Notes under the pieces: model-generated
Seen by the model: the letters and a program-made list of their open reading frames with translations, nothing else
Databases searched by the model: none
Told to the model about the DNA's origin: nothing
Translations under genes and position numbers: made by a program
From: Streptomyces sp. ICBB 8177
GTDB taxonomy: Bacteria; Actinomycetota; Actinomycetes; Streptomycetales; Streptomycetaceae
Direction of reading: 5' to 3'
DNA: 64,000 nt
Assembly (NCBI RefSeq): GCF_003144095.1
Contig: NZ_NSKH01000018.1
Coordinates: 1,774,183-1,838,182, forward strand
In this document: positions 48,900-57,526 of the stretch, in pieces
Layout: every line of letters begins with the position of its first letter
Position numbering within the stretch: the first letter of the stretch is position 1

Positions 48900-49082
48900 G
48901 CTGAGGCACTTCCCCGGTGCCGTACGTGCGCTGAGCGCGCCGTGCCTGTACCTGCGACGGATGTCGCGGTGCCGGTGGCGTACGGCGCCGGCACCTTCGC
49001 CGGGGTCGGTGACCAGTGGCGTCATCGCCGTACGAATCCGTTCGCCGCATTCCGTGTGTCGGCGCGAGGGGTGAGGCGGGGC

Positions 49083-49118
49083 AAGGGCCCGGGACTCGAC
49101 TACGAGTCCCGGGCCCTT
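49083..49118. terminator. Bidirectional terminator between guaB3 and a membrane-protein gene
   Basis: A perfect 16-bp stem (AAGGGCCCGGGACTCG 49083-49098 with 49103-49118) with a four-base loop, ending in TT. It lies between convergent genes and can serve both. Confidence 0.88.
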
Positions 49119-49151
49119 CGCATGCCCCCGGCCGAAGTGCGGCAGATGGGA

Positions 49152-49760
49152 TCAGCGCTGGGCCTGACCCGCGCGACGCGCGATGACGAACCCCTCGGCG
49201 CCGGCTATCGCGAAGAAGAGCACGTCCATGGCGCTGACGAACGAGTCCTTCCACGCCTTCACCAGGTCGTTGAAGTGGGTGAACAGGACCTCGGTGAACG
49301 GGATGCCGTACATGTGGTTGATCGTCCACGCCATGCCGACCAGCTGCCCCAGCCAGACCGCGAGCAGTGAGATGACCGCGGCCATCACCGGCAGTCCGGC
49401 GCTGCGGCCACCCACCTTGCCCATCGCCGCTCCCACGACCAGACCGACGACGATCGCGACGTAGCCGACCTGGTGGTTGGTGAAGTGGAGCACCGCCGCG
49501 TAGAAGACGATGGCGACGACCGCCGCGCCGAGCCCCGCCAGCAGGCCGAGCCCGAACCGTTCAGGACGCTGCGGCACGGCGAGCGGTGACGGGAAGGCGC
49601 CGCCGGGCGGGTAGGGGACAGGTGCCGGGTAGCCGCCCTGAGCCTGCTGCTGGGGCGGGAAGCCGTAACCCGGCTGCGGGGCGGCGGTGTAACCCTGCGG
49701 CGGTGGTGGCTGAGAGCCGAAGGAATCGCCCCTTGGTGGCTCTTGCAGCGGCGTGCTCAT
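49152..49760 (-). CDS. Membrane protein with proline-rich cytoplasmic N-terminus
   Basis: A 202-residue protein. The first 65 residues are Pro/Gln/Gly/Tyr-rich (PPPPQGYTAAPQPGYGFPPQ), followed by about four membrane helices (GLGLLAGLGAAVVAIVFYAA; VGYVAIVVGLVVGAAMGKVG; VMAAVISLLAVWLGQLVGMA; a last one near VSAMDVLFFAIAGAEGF). ATG 49760 follows CGGGGGATCT. Such proteins are common in actinobacteria without a known role; the last loop before the final helix holds the aromatic segment NHMYGIPFTEVLFTHFNDLV. Confidence 0.82.
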   Translation of the reverse strand: MSTPLQEPPRGDSFGSQPPPPQGYTAAPQPGYGFPPQQQAQGGYPAPVPYPPGGAFPSPLAVPQRPERFGLGLLAGLGAAVVAIVFYAAVLHFTNHQVGYVAIVVGLVVGAAMGKVGGRSAGLPVMAAVISLLAVWLGQLVGMAWTINHMYGIPFTEVLFTHFNDLVKAWKDSFVSAMDVLFFAIAGAEGFVIARRAGQAQR

Positions 49761-50006
49761 GAGATCCCCCGAGTAGTGAAGTTATGGCCTGAAGTTGATG
49801 GTGGCCTGAAGGCTAGCAGTCGCTACTGACAAGAGGGCCTGACCAGGTGGGTAGCGCCCGATGGGCGCGCTGGGCCGCCTGAGGGCACCTCAATCACGGG
49901 CGAGCGGAGCACCGGTGACGAATGACCGGGTGACGCGAGGGTGACGCCGTTGGGCCATTTGCTGCCCAACAGGCGACTGACGCACAGCCACCTAATAATC
50001 AGATTT

Positions 50007-51230
50007 ATGGCGCATAGGAAGTCTTTTTCCGGACGAGACCTGGGCATAGACCTCGGCACCGCGAACACCCTGGTGTACGTGCGGGGCGAGGGCATCGTGC
50101 TCAATGAGCCGTCAGTGGTGGCCGTCAACGCCGTGGGTGGTGAGGTCATCAGCGTCGGAACCGACGCCAAGTCCACGATCGGGCGAACACCTTCCCACGT
50201 TGTCGCCGTACGCCCCCTGCGTGACGGGGTGATCGCCGACTTCGACATGGCGGAGCGGATGCTCGCCCACTTCATCCGCAAGGTGGCCGGCAACCGGCGC
50301 CGCTTCAGCCGCCCCCGCGTGGTGGTGTGCGTTCCCGCGGGCATCACCAGTGTCGAACGACGCGCGGTCGTCGAGGCCGCCACCACCGCGGGCGCACGCC
50401 AGGTGTACCTGATCGACGAGCCCATGGCGGCGGCCATCGGCGCGGGGCTGCCGGTGAGCGAACCGGTCGGCTCCATGATCGTGGACATCGGCGGCGGCAC
50501 GACGGAGGTCGCGGTCATCTCGCTCGGCGGCATCGTCACCGCCCGGTCCGTACGGACGGCGGGGGACGCCATCGACGCGGCGATCGCTAACTACGTGAAA
50601 CGAGAACACACCCTCGTCATCGGCGAACGTACCGCCGAAGAGGTGAAGATGGCCATCGGTTCTGCCGCGCCCGCGGGCTACTGGCCGGACGGCCTGGGCC
50701 TGCTCGATCGCGAACTCGAGGAGGACCTGGGCGCCGCCGCCGACGGCCCGATGGACGACGCCTCCGACGCCGCCGGTCCACGTGGCGGTCGTGAGGCCGA
50801 CCCGGAGTCGTCGGTGGGCCTGGTGACGGCGGTCGGCTCCACGCCCGAAGGCGAGCAGCGGTGCAGGATCCGGGGTCGTGACCAGGTCAGCGGCCTGCCG
50901 AAGACCTTGGAGCTGGAAACCGCGCAGATACGTCACGCGATCAACGATCCCGTGGAGATGATCATCGACGCCGTGCGGCAGACCCTGGACTCCTGCCCCC
51001 CGGAGCCGGCGGGCGACATCATGGACCACGGCATCGTGCTTACGGGTGGCGGCGCGCTCCTGCCGGGTCTCGACGCACGGCTGAGCAGTGCCTTCGACAT
51101 CCCCGTCATCGTCGCCGACTCGCCGCTCGACTGCGTGGCGGTGGGCACCGGCAAGTGCGTCGAGAACTACGAGGCCCTGCGTACCGTCATGGACGCGACC
51201 CCCAACTCGTACCTGGCGTACAAGGGCTGA
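50007..51230 (+). CDS. MreB-like actin homologue with acidic insertion
   Basis: A 407-residue protein of the MreB/Mbl family of bacterial actins. DLGIDLGTANTLVYV (phosphate 1), GSMIVDIGGGTTEVAVISLGG (phosphate 2) and GIVLTGGGALLPGLD (adenosine loop) are intact. Between KMAIGSA (about 214-220) and RIRGRDQVSGLPKTL (about 286) lies a stretch of about 65 residues where MreB usually has about 11, rich in Asp, Glu, Ala and Gly. No mreC or mreD gene is adjacent, so this is not the main mre locus. There is no clear ribosome-binding site at ATG 50007; a TAATAA motif ending nine bases upstream suggests a leaderless transcript, and GTG 49941 is an alternative. Confidence 0.85.
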   Translation: MAHRKSFSGRDLGIDLGTANTLVYVRGEGIVLNEPSVVAVNAVGGEVISVGTDAKSTIGRTPSHVVAVRPLRDGVIADFDMAERMLAHFIRKVAGNRRRFSRPRVVVCVPAGITSVERRAVVEAATTAGARQVYLIDEPMAAAIGAGLPVSEPVGSMIVDIGGGTTEVAVISLGGIVTARSVRTAGDAIDAAIANYVKREHTLVIGERTAEEVKMAIGSAAPAGYWPDGLGLLDRELEEDLGAAADGPMDDASDAAGPRGGREADPESSVGLVTAVGSTPEGEQRCRIRGRDQVSGLPKTLELETAQIRHAINDPVEMIIDAVRQTLDSCPPEPAGDIMDHGIVLTGGGALLPGLDARLSSAFDIPVIVADSPLDCVAVGTGKCVENYEALRTVMDATPNSYLAYKG

Positions 51231-51376
51231 CGGCGAGCCAGGCCGGCCGGGCAGGCGTCGGCCGGGCCGGACTTGGCCGAACCGATCCGGGCGCCGAGGG
51301 CGTCGGCAGACGGCGAGGTCGGGCGGAGTCCGGCGCAGTCAGGCGGGAACCGGGACGGCAGGGAGAACGTTGACAG

Positions 51377-54016
51377 GTGGTGAGCGGCGCGAGGTGCGCG
51401 GCGGGGGCGCACTGCCGTGCCCTGCGGCGGTCGACGCGCCTGTTGGCGCTCGCGGTGGCCGTGGCGCTCGTCCTTCTCGCAGTCCCGGCGCGGGCGGCCG
51501 CGGGCCAGCCGGGCCGCGCCCTACCGGACCACGCGCGGTCCGCCGCTGTCGCTCCCGCCGCCCGCGTTCGACAGACCCCCCTCGGCGACCCGGTAACCGT
51601 CACCTTGAACGCGTTCACCCCGTCCCTCCCGAAACCGGACGACACCCTCACGATCACCGGAGACCTGGCCAACGCCACGGACCACCAGATCACCGGCAGC
51701 CATCTGGGCGTACATGTGGGCGATGGTGGCGAGGTCACCGGACACACCGAGCCGGTGGCCGCGGTGGTGCCCGGTGAGACGCTGCCGTTCACGTTCAAGG
51801 TGCCGGTGTCGGCGCTGAATCTGCGCGGAGCAGGCGACTACACGCTCACCCTGGCGCTGGCCGGGTCGTCGGGCGGCTCGCGGCTGGGACAGCTCCGGGT
51901 GCGGCTGCCCTGGTATCCGCCCGGCACGCAGGGCAAGCCGCTGGACGTCGCCGCTGTCTGGCCGGTCACCGACACGCCGCACGAAGAGGCCGTCTCGCTC
52001 GGTGAGGGCGACGCGGCGCAGCCCGTCTTCCGGGACGACGAACTGGCCCGTGAGTTCGCAGACGGAGGCCGCCTGCACCAGGTCGTCGCGGTCGCCGCCG
52101 GACTGCCGGTCACCTGGACGGTCGATCCCGCGCTGCTGGACGAGGCGCAGGGCATGGCGGGCGGCTACCGCGTCGCGAACACCCCGGACAGCGGCAGCCC
52201 CCAGGACAGCGTGCCCGGCACAGGCGACACGGTGGCCTCCTCGTGGCTGACGGCGATCCGCGGTGCGGTGAAAGACGGCTCGGTGGTCGCTCTGCCGTAC
52301 GCCGACCCCGACCTGGCCTCGATCGCGCGCCAGGGCGCGGACACCGGACCGCTCGCCACGCTCCTCCACGACTCGGTGAGCTTGGGCGAGACCACGGCGG
52401 CGCGGACGCTGCGGACGTCGGTGCGCGACGACGTGGCCTGGCCGTACGCGGGCGCCCTGGACACCGGCATCGCCGCCCTGGCGAAGAAGCTGGGTTCGAC
52501 CGTCCTCCTCGCCTCCGGTCAGGGTCTGAGCACCGGTGCCTCCGAGCCGAAGGTCTCGATCGGCGGCGGGGCGACCGCGCTGGTCGGCGATCCGGCGATC
52601 GACTCGGTCCTGACCCGGTCGCCGGCAGGCGCCGGAGACGTGGCCTCCGCCCGCCAGGAGATCCTGGGCGACCTGCTCAGCGCCGAGCGCGATGCTCCGG
52701 ACGGGCCGGGCGGTCTGCTCGTCGTACCGCCGCGGCAGATGTCCGCCTCGACCGCCCAGGCCCTCGCGGCGGCGTTGAAGGCAGCCCAGGGGGCAGGATG
52801 GGCCAAGGTCGTCGGCCTGAACGGCATCGCGAACGCGTCCCCAACGCCTCGTGCGGCCTCCGACACGGCTTCCACGGTCGACGGTACGGCTTCCACGGTC
52901 GACGGTACGGCTTCCACGGCCTCCGGCACCTCCGATGAGGTTCCTTTGGCCTCCAGCGCCTCCGGCGAGGGTCCCACGGCCTCCGGTGCCCCCGGCGAGG
53001 CTTCCATGGCTTCCGGTGCCCCCGACGGGGCCTCCACGGCCTCCGCCGCTCCAGGGGGCCTCGGCCCGGTTTCCGGGCGAGCCCCCGCCACCCCCGCCAT
53101 CCCCGTAGCCATCGCGCCCACCCGCCCAACCGTCTCCGCCACAAGCTCCAACCCGCCCACAAGCTCCGCCCCCGCCACAAGCCCCGTCTCCGTCTCCGTC
53201 TCCGCCGACAAGACCCCCACCGCCTCGGTCGGCCCTCCGGAGAGTTATCCACAGGCCTTGCGGGGGAGCGAGCTGTCGGCGGACGATCTTCACGCGGTAG
53301 CCGCGATCGAGCCGGACCTCGACACCTTGTCCCTGGTGCTGTCCGCCCCGGCCCGGACCACGGACGCGGTGCACCGCGGAATGCTGCGAGCCGTATCCAC
53401 CGGGTGGCGGGTGGACGCGGTCAGTGGCGACACCGGCAGCGAGACCTCGTACACGAAAGGAGTGCGTGCCTATGTGGACAAGTCGATAACGTCCGTGCGC
53501 CTGCTGCCCAAGCTCGGCACGGTCACGATGGCGGGAAACTCGGCGTCGATCCCGGTCACGGTCGCCAACGGACTGCAGCAGCCCCTGAGCGGACTGGAGC
53601 TGCGGGTCACCTCCTCGGCGTCCGACCGGGTCACGATCGGCAACCCCACCACGGCCGTACGCGCGGCGGCCGAGGCCAACCACACCGTGCAGGTGCGGGC
53701 GCAGGCGCACGCCAACGGTCCGGTGCAGGTCACCGCACAGCTCTACACGACGGCGAACGACCGTCCCTGGGGGAGCCCGATCACCTTCCAGGTCCGGGTC
53801 AGCAAGATCTCCCCGCTGGCGATCGGCGTCATCGCGGGCGGCGTCCTGCTGGCGTTCCTGGCCGGAGCGTTCAAGATGCGGCAGGCCCGCCGCAGGCAGG
53901 CCCCCGACGGCCCTGGCCCGGACGGGTCCGGCCCCGGCGCGGCCGGGTCGTCTCCCGGGGGACCCTTCCCGGACGGCGAGACGCCGAAGGGCCCCGCGCC
54001 GGAAGACAAGGACTAG
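51377..54016 (+). CDS. DUF6049-type secreted, membrane-anchored protein
   Basis: An 879-residue exported protein. A signal peptide lies at about 15-45 (LLALAVAVALVLLAVPARA), followed by a first beta domain (VTVTLNAFTPSLPKPDDTLTITGDLAN), a middle polysaccharide-deacetylase-like barrel region, a low-complexity Ser/Thr/Ala/Pro stretch at about 485-620, a second beta domain and one C-terminal membrane helix (SPLAIGVIAGGVLLAFLAGAF) with a charged Pro/Gly-rich tail. The order resembles the actinobacterial DUF6049 proteins usually found beside murJ; here the neighbours differ. GTG 51377 has GGGAG eleven bases upstream. Role unknown, probably at the cell wall. Confidence 0.75.
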   Translation: MVSGARCAAGAHCRALRRSTRLLALAVAVALVLLAVPARAAAGQPGRALPDHARSAAVAPAARVRQTPLGDPVTVTLNAFTPSLPKPDDTLTITGDLANATDHQITGSHLGVHVGDGGEVTGHTEPVAAVVPGETLPFTFKVPVSALNLRGAGDYTLTLALAGSSGGSRLGQLRVRLPWYPPGTQGKPLDVAAVWPVTDTPHEEAVSLGEGDAAQPVFRDDELAREFADGGRLHQVVAVAAGLPVTWTVDPALLDEAQGMAGGYRVANTPDSGSPQDSVPGTGDTVASSWLTAIRGAVKDGSVVALPYADPDLASIARQGADTGPLATLLHDSVSLGETTAARTLRTSVRDDVAWPYAGALDTGIAALAKKLGSTVLLASGQGLSTGASEPKVSIGGGATALVGDPAIDSVLTRSPAGAGDVASARQEILGDLLSAERDAPDGPGGLLVVPPRQMSASTAQALAAALKAAQGAGWAKVVGLNGIANASPTPRAASDTASTVDGTASTVDGTASTASGTSDEVPLASSASGEGPTASGAPGEASMASGAPDGASTASAAPGGLGPVSGRAPATPAIPVAIAPTRPTVSATSSNPPTSSAPATSPVSVSVSADKTPTASVGPPESYPQALRGSELSADDLHAVAAIEPDLDTLSLVLSAPARTTDAVHRGMLRAVSTGWRVDAVSGDTGSETSYTKGVRAYVDKSITSVRLLPKLGTVTMAGNSASIPVTVANGLQQPLSGLELRVTSSASDRVTIGNPTTAVRAAAEANHTVQVRAQAHANGPVQVTAQLYTTANDRPWGSPITFQVRVSKISPLAIGVIAGGVLLAFLAGAFKMRQARRRQAPDGPGPDGSGPGAAGSSPGGPFPDGETPKGPAPEDKD
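52857..53070 (+). repeat. In-frame repeats in the DUF6049 gene
   Basis: Tandem copies of ACGGCTTCCACGGTCGACGGT (21 bases in length class) at 52864-52915, then decayed GCCTCCGG-type units, encode repeated TASTVDG and ASGAPGEAS. The units are multiples of three and keep the frame. Confidence 0.75.
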
Positions 54017-54267
54017 GCGGCCACCAGCCACTCCACAGTCCTCCGCCCCGCCTCCCACCGGACCGACCTCAACCGATCTCATCGGAACCGCTCCCACCGG
54101 ACCGATCTCACCAGACCGACCGAAGGCGCCTTGAGAACCCTCGGGCGACCACGGCGACGCCCGCCCGAGGAGTGCGGTCGCCCCGCCCGAGGACGGCGGC
54201 TTCCCGCCTGCCCGATCGCCCCGCCCGCCCGCACAGCGACGCGCCCGGAGTCGCTGCCCGGCCGCCG

Positions 54268-55527
54268 CTACAACCGTGCCGCCGCCCCCGCCGGAGTGGC
54301 TCCGCGGGTGTCCAGCAGGAGCTGAGCCTTCACCGCCAGCCCCTGGAGGTCGTACGTGCGGTGGTGCTGGAGGAGGACCGTCAGGTCGGCGTCGGCCGCG
54401 GCCTCCCACAGGGAGTCGGCGCGGGGGACCGGGCGGTCCAGGACGCGCCAGTCCGGGACGTAAGGGTCGTGGTAGCTGAGGGACGCGCCGAGGTCCAGCA
54501 GCCGCGAGGCGACCTCGCGCGCCGGTGCGCCCTCGTCGTCGGCGACGTCGGCCTTGTAGGTGACGCCCAACAGCAGGACGCGCGCGCCGCGCACCGACTT
54601 GCCGTGTTCGTTGAGCAGCGCGGCGCAGCGCTGGACGACGTAGCGGGGCATGCGGGCGTTGACCTCCTGGGCCAGTTCGACCATGCGCAGCGGGTAGCCG
54701 AGGGTGCGGGCGGGATAGGACAGGTAGTTCGGGTCCAGCGCGATGCCGTGGCCGCCGACGCCGGGGCCGGGGCGGAACGCCTGGAAGCCGAACGGCTTGG
54801 TCTCGGCGCAGCGGATCACGTCCCACAGGTCGATGCCCGCGTCGTGGCAGAAGACGGCCATCTCGTTGACCAGCGCGATGTTCACCTGCCGGTAGTTGGT
54901 CTCCAGCAGCTTGACCGCCTCGGCCTCGCGGGGACCGCGGGCCCGCACGACGCGTTCGGTGAGGCGGCCGTAGAAGGCGGCGGCGGCCTCGGTACAGGCG
55001 GGGGTGAGGCCGCCGATGACCTTGGGGGTGTTGGCGATGCCGTGGTGCCGGTTGCCGGGGTCGAGGCGGCTGGGGGAGTAGGCGAGGTGGAAGTCGCGGC
55101 CGGCGCGCAGGCCGGAACCGCGTTCCAGGATCGGGCGCAGGATTTCCTCCGTCGTTCCCGGGTACGCGGTCGACTCCAGGACGACGGTGGTGTGCGGGCG
55201 CAGGTGCGCGGCCAGGGTGCGGGCCGCCTCGGTCACCGCGGACAGGTCGGGGGCGCGGTCCTCGCCCAGGGAGGTCGGTGCGCAGATCACGGCGGTACGG
55301 GTGCGGCCCAGGACAGCGGGGTCACCGGTGGCGCGGAATCCGGTGGCCAGCATTCGCCGTACCTCGGCCGCGGTGAGACCGTCGAGGTGGGAGCGCCCTG
55401 CGTTCAGGCCCGCAGTGATGGCCGGGTCGGTGTCGTAGCCGATGACGTCGATCCCGGCGGCGGTGGCGGACTGGGCGAGAGGCAGTCCGAAGTGGCGGAG
55501 TCCGATGACGGCGAGGTCTGCGGGCAT
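54268..55527 (-). CDS. Nucleotide-sugar dehydrogenase homologue lacking catalytic residues
   Basis: A 419-residue protein with the three-domain layout of UDP-glucose/UDP-ManNAc dehydrogenases. The Rossmann glycine motif reads GLRHFGLPLA, with Arg11 in place of the second Gly of GLGYVGLP. The region AYSPSRLDPGN has Ser for the usual Glu of SPERVDPG. KLLETNYRQVNIALVNE keeps the Lys and Asn, but the active-site loop is GPGVGGHGIALDPNYLS, with Gly261 replacing the catalytic Cys. The C-terminal domain (VLLLGVTYKADVADDEGAPA) is normal except for changes at the UDP loop. It is unlikely to oxidise sugars. Divergent from glpD; ATG 55527 follows AGGGG. Confidence 0.85.
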   Translation of the reverse strand: MPADLAVIGLRHFGLPLAQSATAAGIDVIGYDTDPAITAGLNAGRSHLDGLTAAEVRRMLATGFRATGDPAVLGRTRTAVICAPTSLGEDRAPDLSAVTEAARTLAAHLRPHTTVVLESTAYPGTTEEILRPILERGSGLRAGRDFHLAYSPSRLDPGNRHHGIANTPKVIGGLTPACTEAAAAFYGRLTERVVRARGPREAEAVKLLETNYRQVNIALVNEMAVFCHDAGIDLWDVIRCAETKPFGFQAFRPGPGVGGHGIALDPNYLSYPARTLGYPLRMVELAQEVNARMPRYVVQRCAALLNEHGKSVRGARVLLLGVTYKADVADDEGAPAREVASRLLDLGASLSYHDPYVPDWRVLDRPVPRADSLWEAAADADLTVLLQHHRTYDLQGLAVKAQLLLDTRGATPAGAAARL

Positions 55528-55645
55528 GGAAGGTCAGCCCCTTAGGTGTCGCGCACGGCGCGGCCCGGGCCGGACCGCGTGTCGTCCCGGACCTGCGCGG
55601 TCCAGAATTCCTGGATGAAGCCATTTAAGGCTAAGCAGAAATATG

Positions 55646-55658
55646 ACTGATATTCAGT
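55646..55658. promoter_or_regulatory. Inverted repeat in the glpD upstream region
   Basis: ACTGA-TAT-TCAGT is a perfect 13-base dyad inside an AT-rich island (55622-55665), 110 bases before the glpD start and 119 bases before the divergent dehydrogenase homologue. It could be an operator for a glycerol-responsive regulator; no regulator is adjacent. Confidence 0.4.
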
Positions 55659-55767
55659 ATTGAACGCTTCGTGTGGCGCGTGGCCCCTTCGCCGGTCACC
55701 ATCGAGGGGAAGGGCCAGGGCGGCACGGGAGAGACCGGGCGCGAGGAAGCGCGAGCGAGGAGGCGCA

Positions 55768-57474
55768 GTGAAATCGGCGCAACTGGGGCCGCAGGAACGC
55801 GCGCAGGCGCTGGCCCGGATGGCGGAGCAGGAACTCGACGTCCTGGTGGTCGGCGGCGGGGTGGTCGGCGCCGGCACCGCCCTGGATTCCGCGACCCGGG
55901 GCCTGCTGACCGGACTGGTCGAGGCGCGTGACTGGGCGTCGGGCACCTCGAGCCGGTCCAGCAAGCTCATCCACGGCGGCTTGCGGTATCTGGAGATGCT
56001 GGACTTCGCGCTCGTCAGGGAGGCGCTCAAGGAACGCGGGTTGCTGATCAACCGCCTGGCCCCGCACCTGGTCAAACCGGTGCCGTTCCTCTACCCGCTC
56101 CAGCACCGCGGCTGGGAGCGGCTGTACGCGGGCTCGGGCGTGGCGCTCTACGACACCATGTCGGTCTCCTCCGGGCACGGCCGCGGCCTTCCCGTCCACC
56201 GCCATCTCACCCGCACCCACGCGCTGCGGGTCGCCCCCTGCCTGCGCAAGGACGCTCTGGTCGGCGCGCTGCAGTACTACGACGCCCAGATGGACGACGC
56301 GCGCTACGTGGCCACGTTGGTGCGCACGGCTGCCTCCTACGGTGCCGCGGTCGCCAACCGGGCTCGCGTCACCGGCTTCCTCCGCGAGGGGGAACGCGTT
56401 GTCGGTGCCAGGGTGCAGGATGTGGAGCAGGGCGGCGAGTACGAGGTCCGCGCCCGCCAGGTCGTCAACGCGACCGGGGTGTGGACCGACGAGACACAGG
56501 CGATGGTGGGGGAGAGGGGGCAGTTCCACGTCAGGGCGTCCAAGGGGATCCATCTGGTCGTGCCCAAGGACCGGATCCACTCCTCGACCGGGCTGATCCT
56601 GCGCACCGAGAAGAGTGTGTTGTTCGTGATCCCGTGGGGGAGGCACTGGATCGTGGGCACCACCGACACCGGCTGGGACCTGGACAAGGCGCACCCCGCC
56701 GCGTCCAGCGCCGACATCGACTACCTGCTGGAGCACGTCAACTCCGTGCTGGCGGTCCCTCTCACGCGGGACGACGTGCAGGGCGTGTACGCCGGATTGC
56801 GCCCCTTGCTGGCCGGTGAGTCGGAGGCGACCAGCAAGCTGTCGCGCGAGCACACGGTGGCGCACTCGGTGCCGGGCCTGGTGGTCGTGGCGGGCGGCAA
56901 GTACACCACCTACCGGGCGATGGCCAAGGACGCGGTGGACGCGGCCGTGCACGGGCTGGACCGGCGGGTCGCAGACTGCTGCACCGAGGAGGTCCCGCTC
57001 GCCGGGGCCGACGGCTACCACGCGCTGTGGAACGCGCGGGCACGCATCGCCGCGCGCACCGGGCTGCACGTCGTACGGGTCGAGCACCTGCTCAACCGTT
57101 ACGGGTCGCTGGCGCAGGAGGTGTTGGACCTGATCGCCGAGGACCCGTCACTGGGCGAGCCGCTCGCCGCCGCCGACGACTACCTGCGCGCGGAGGTCGT
57201 CTACGCGGCCTCGCACGAGGGTGCCCGCCATCTGGACGACGTGCTGACGCGGCGCACCCGGATCTCCATCGAGACGTTCGACCGGGGGGCGTTGAGCGCG
57301 CGGGAGGCCGCAGAGCTGGTCGCACCCGTCCTGGGCTGGGACAAGCAGCAGGTCGAGAAGGAGATCGAGCACTACGAGAAGCGGGTCGAGGCGGAGCGGG
57401 AATCGCAGCGTCAGCCCGACGATCTGACCGCGGACGCGGCGCGCTTGGGCGCGCCGGATATCGTGCCCCTTTAG
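55768..57474 (+). CDS. glpD: Glycerol-3-phosphate dehydrogenase (aerobic, FAD-dependent)
   Basis: A 568-residue flavoprotein oxidising sn-glycerol-3-phosphate to dihydroxyacetone phosphate with electrons going to the quinone pool. The FAD site is DVLVVGGGVVGAGTALDSATRG, then SGTSSRSSKLIHGGLRYLE; VVNATGVWTDE, IPWGRHWIVGTTDT and GGKYTTYRAMAKDAVD follow, with the C-terminal helical cap domain after about residue 400. GTG 55768 is chosen for its GCGAGGAGGCGCA site. Length fits the actinobacterial family. It may be controlled through the dyad at 55646. Confidence 0.96.
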   Translation: MKSAQLGPQERAQALARMAEQELDVLVVGGGVVGAGTALDSATRGLLTGLVEARDWASGTSSRSSKLIHGGLRYLEMLDFALVREALKERGLLINRLAPHLVKPVPFLYPLQHRGWERLYAGSGVALYDTMSVSSGHGRGLPVHRHLTRTHALRVAPCLRKDALVGALQYYDAQMDDARYVATLVRTAASYGAAVANRARVTGFLREGERVVGARVQDVEQGGEYEVRARQVVNATGVWTDETQAMVGERGQFHVRASKGIHLVVPKDRIHSSTGLILRTEKSVLFVIPWGRHWIVGTTDTGWDLDKAHPAASSADIDYLLEHVNSVLAVPLTRDDVQGVYAGLRPLLAGESEATSKLSREHTVAHSVPGLVVVAGGKYTTYRAMAKDAVDAAVHGLDRRVADCCTEEVPLAGADGYHALWNARARIAARTGLHVVRVEHLLNRYGSLAQEVLDLIAEDPSLGEPLAAADDYLRAEVVYAASHEGARHLDDVLTRRTRISIETFDRGALSAREAAELVAPVLGWDKQQVEKEIEHYEKRVEAERESQRQPDDLTADAARLGAPDIVPL

Positions 57475-57526
57475 ACCGTGCGGCCACACCTGCATCAGGC
57501 GTGACGGGGGACGAGAGGGGCGGAGG

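Noticed and set aside
51521..54826. An 1100-codon minus-strand open frame antisense to the DUF6049 gene
   Set aside because: It has no start signal and no domain, and it spans the repeat region of the real gene, which explains its Gly-rich sequence.
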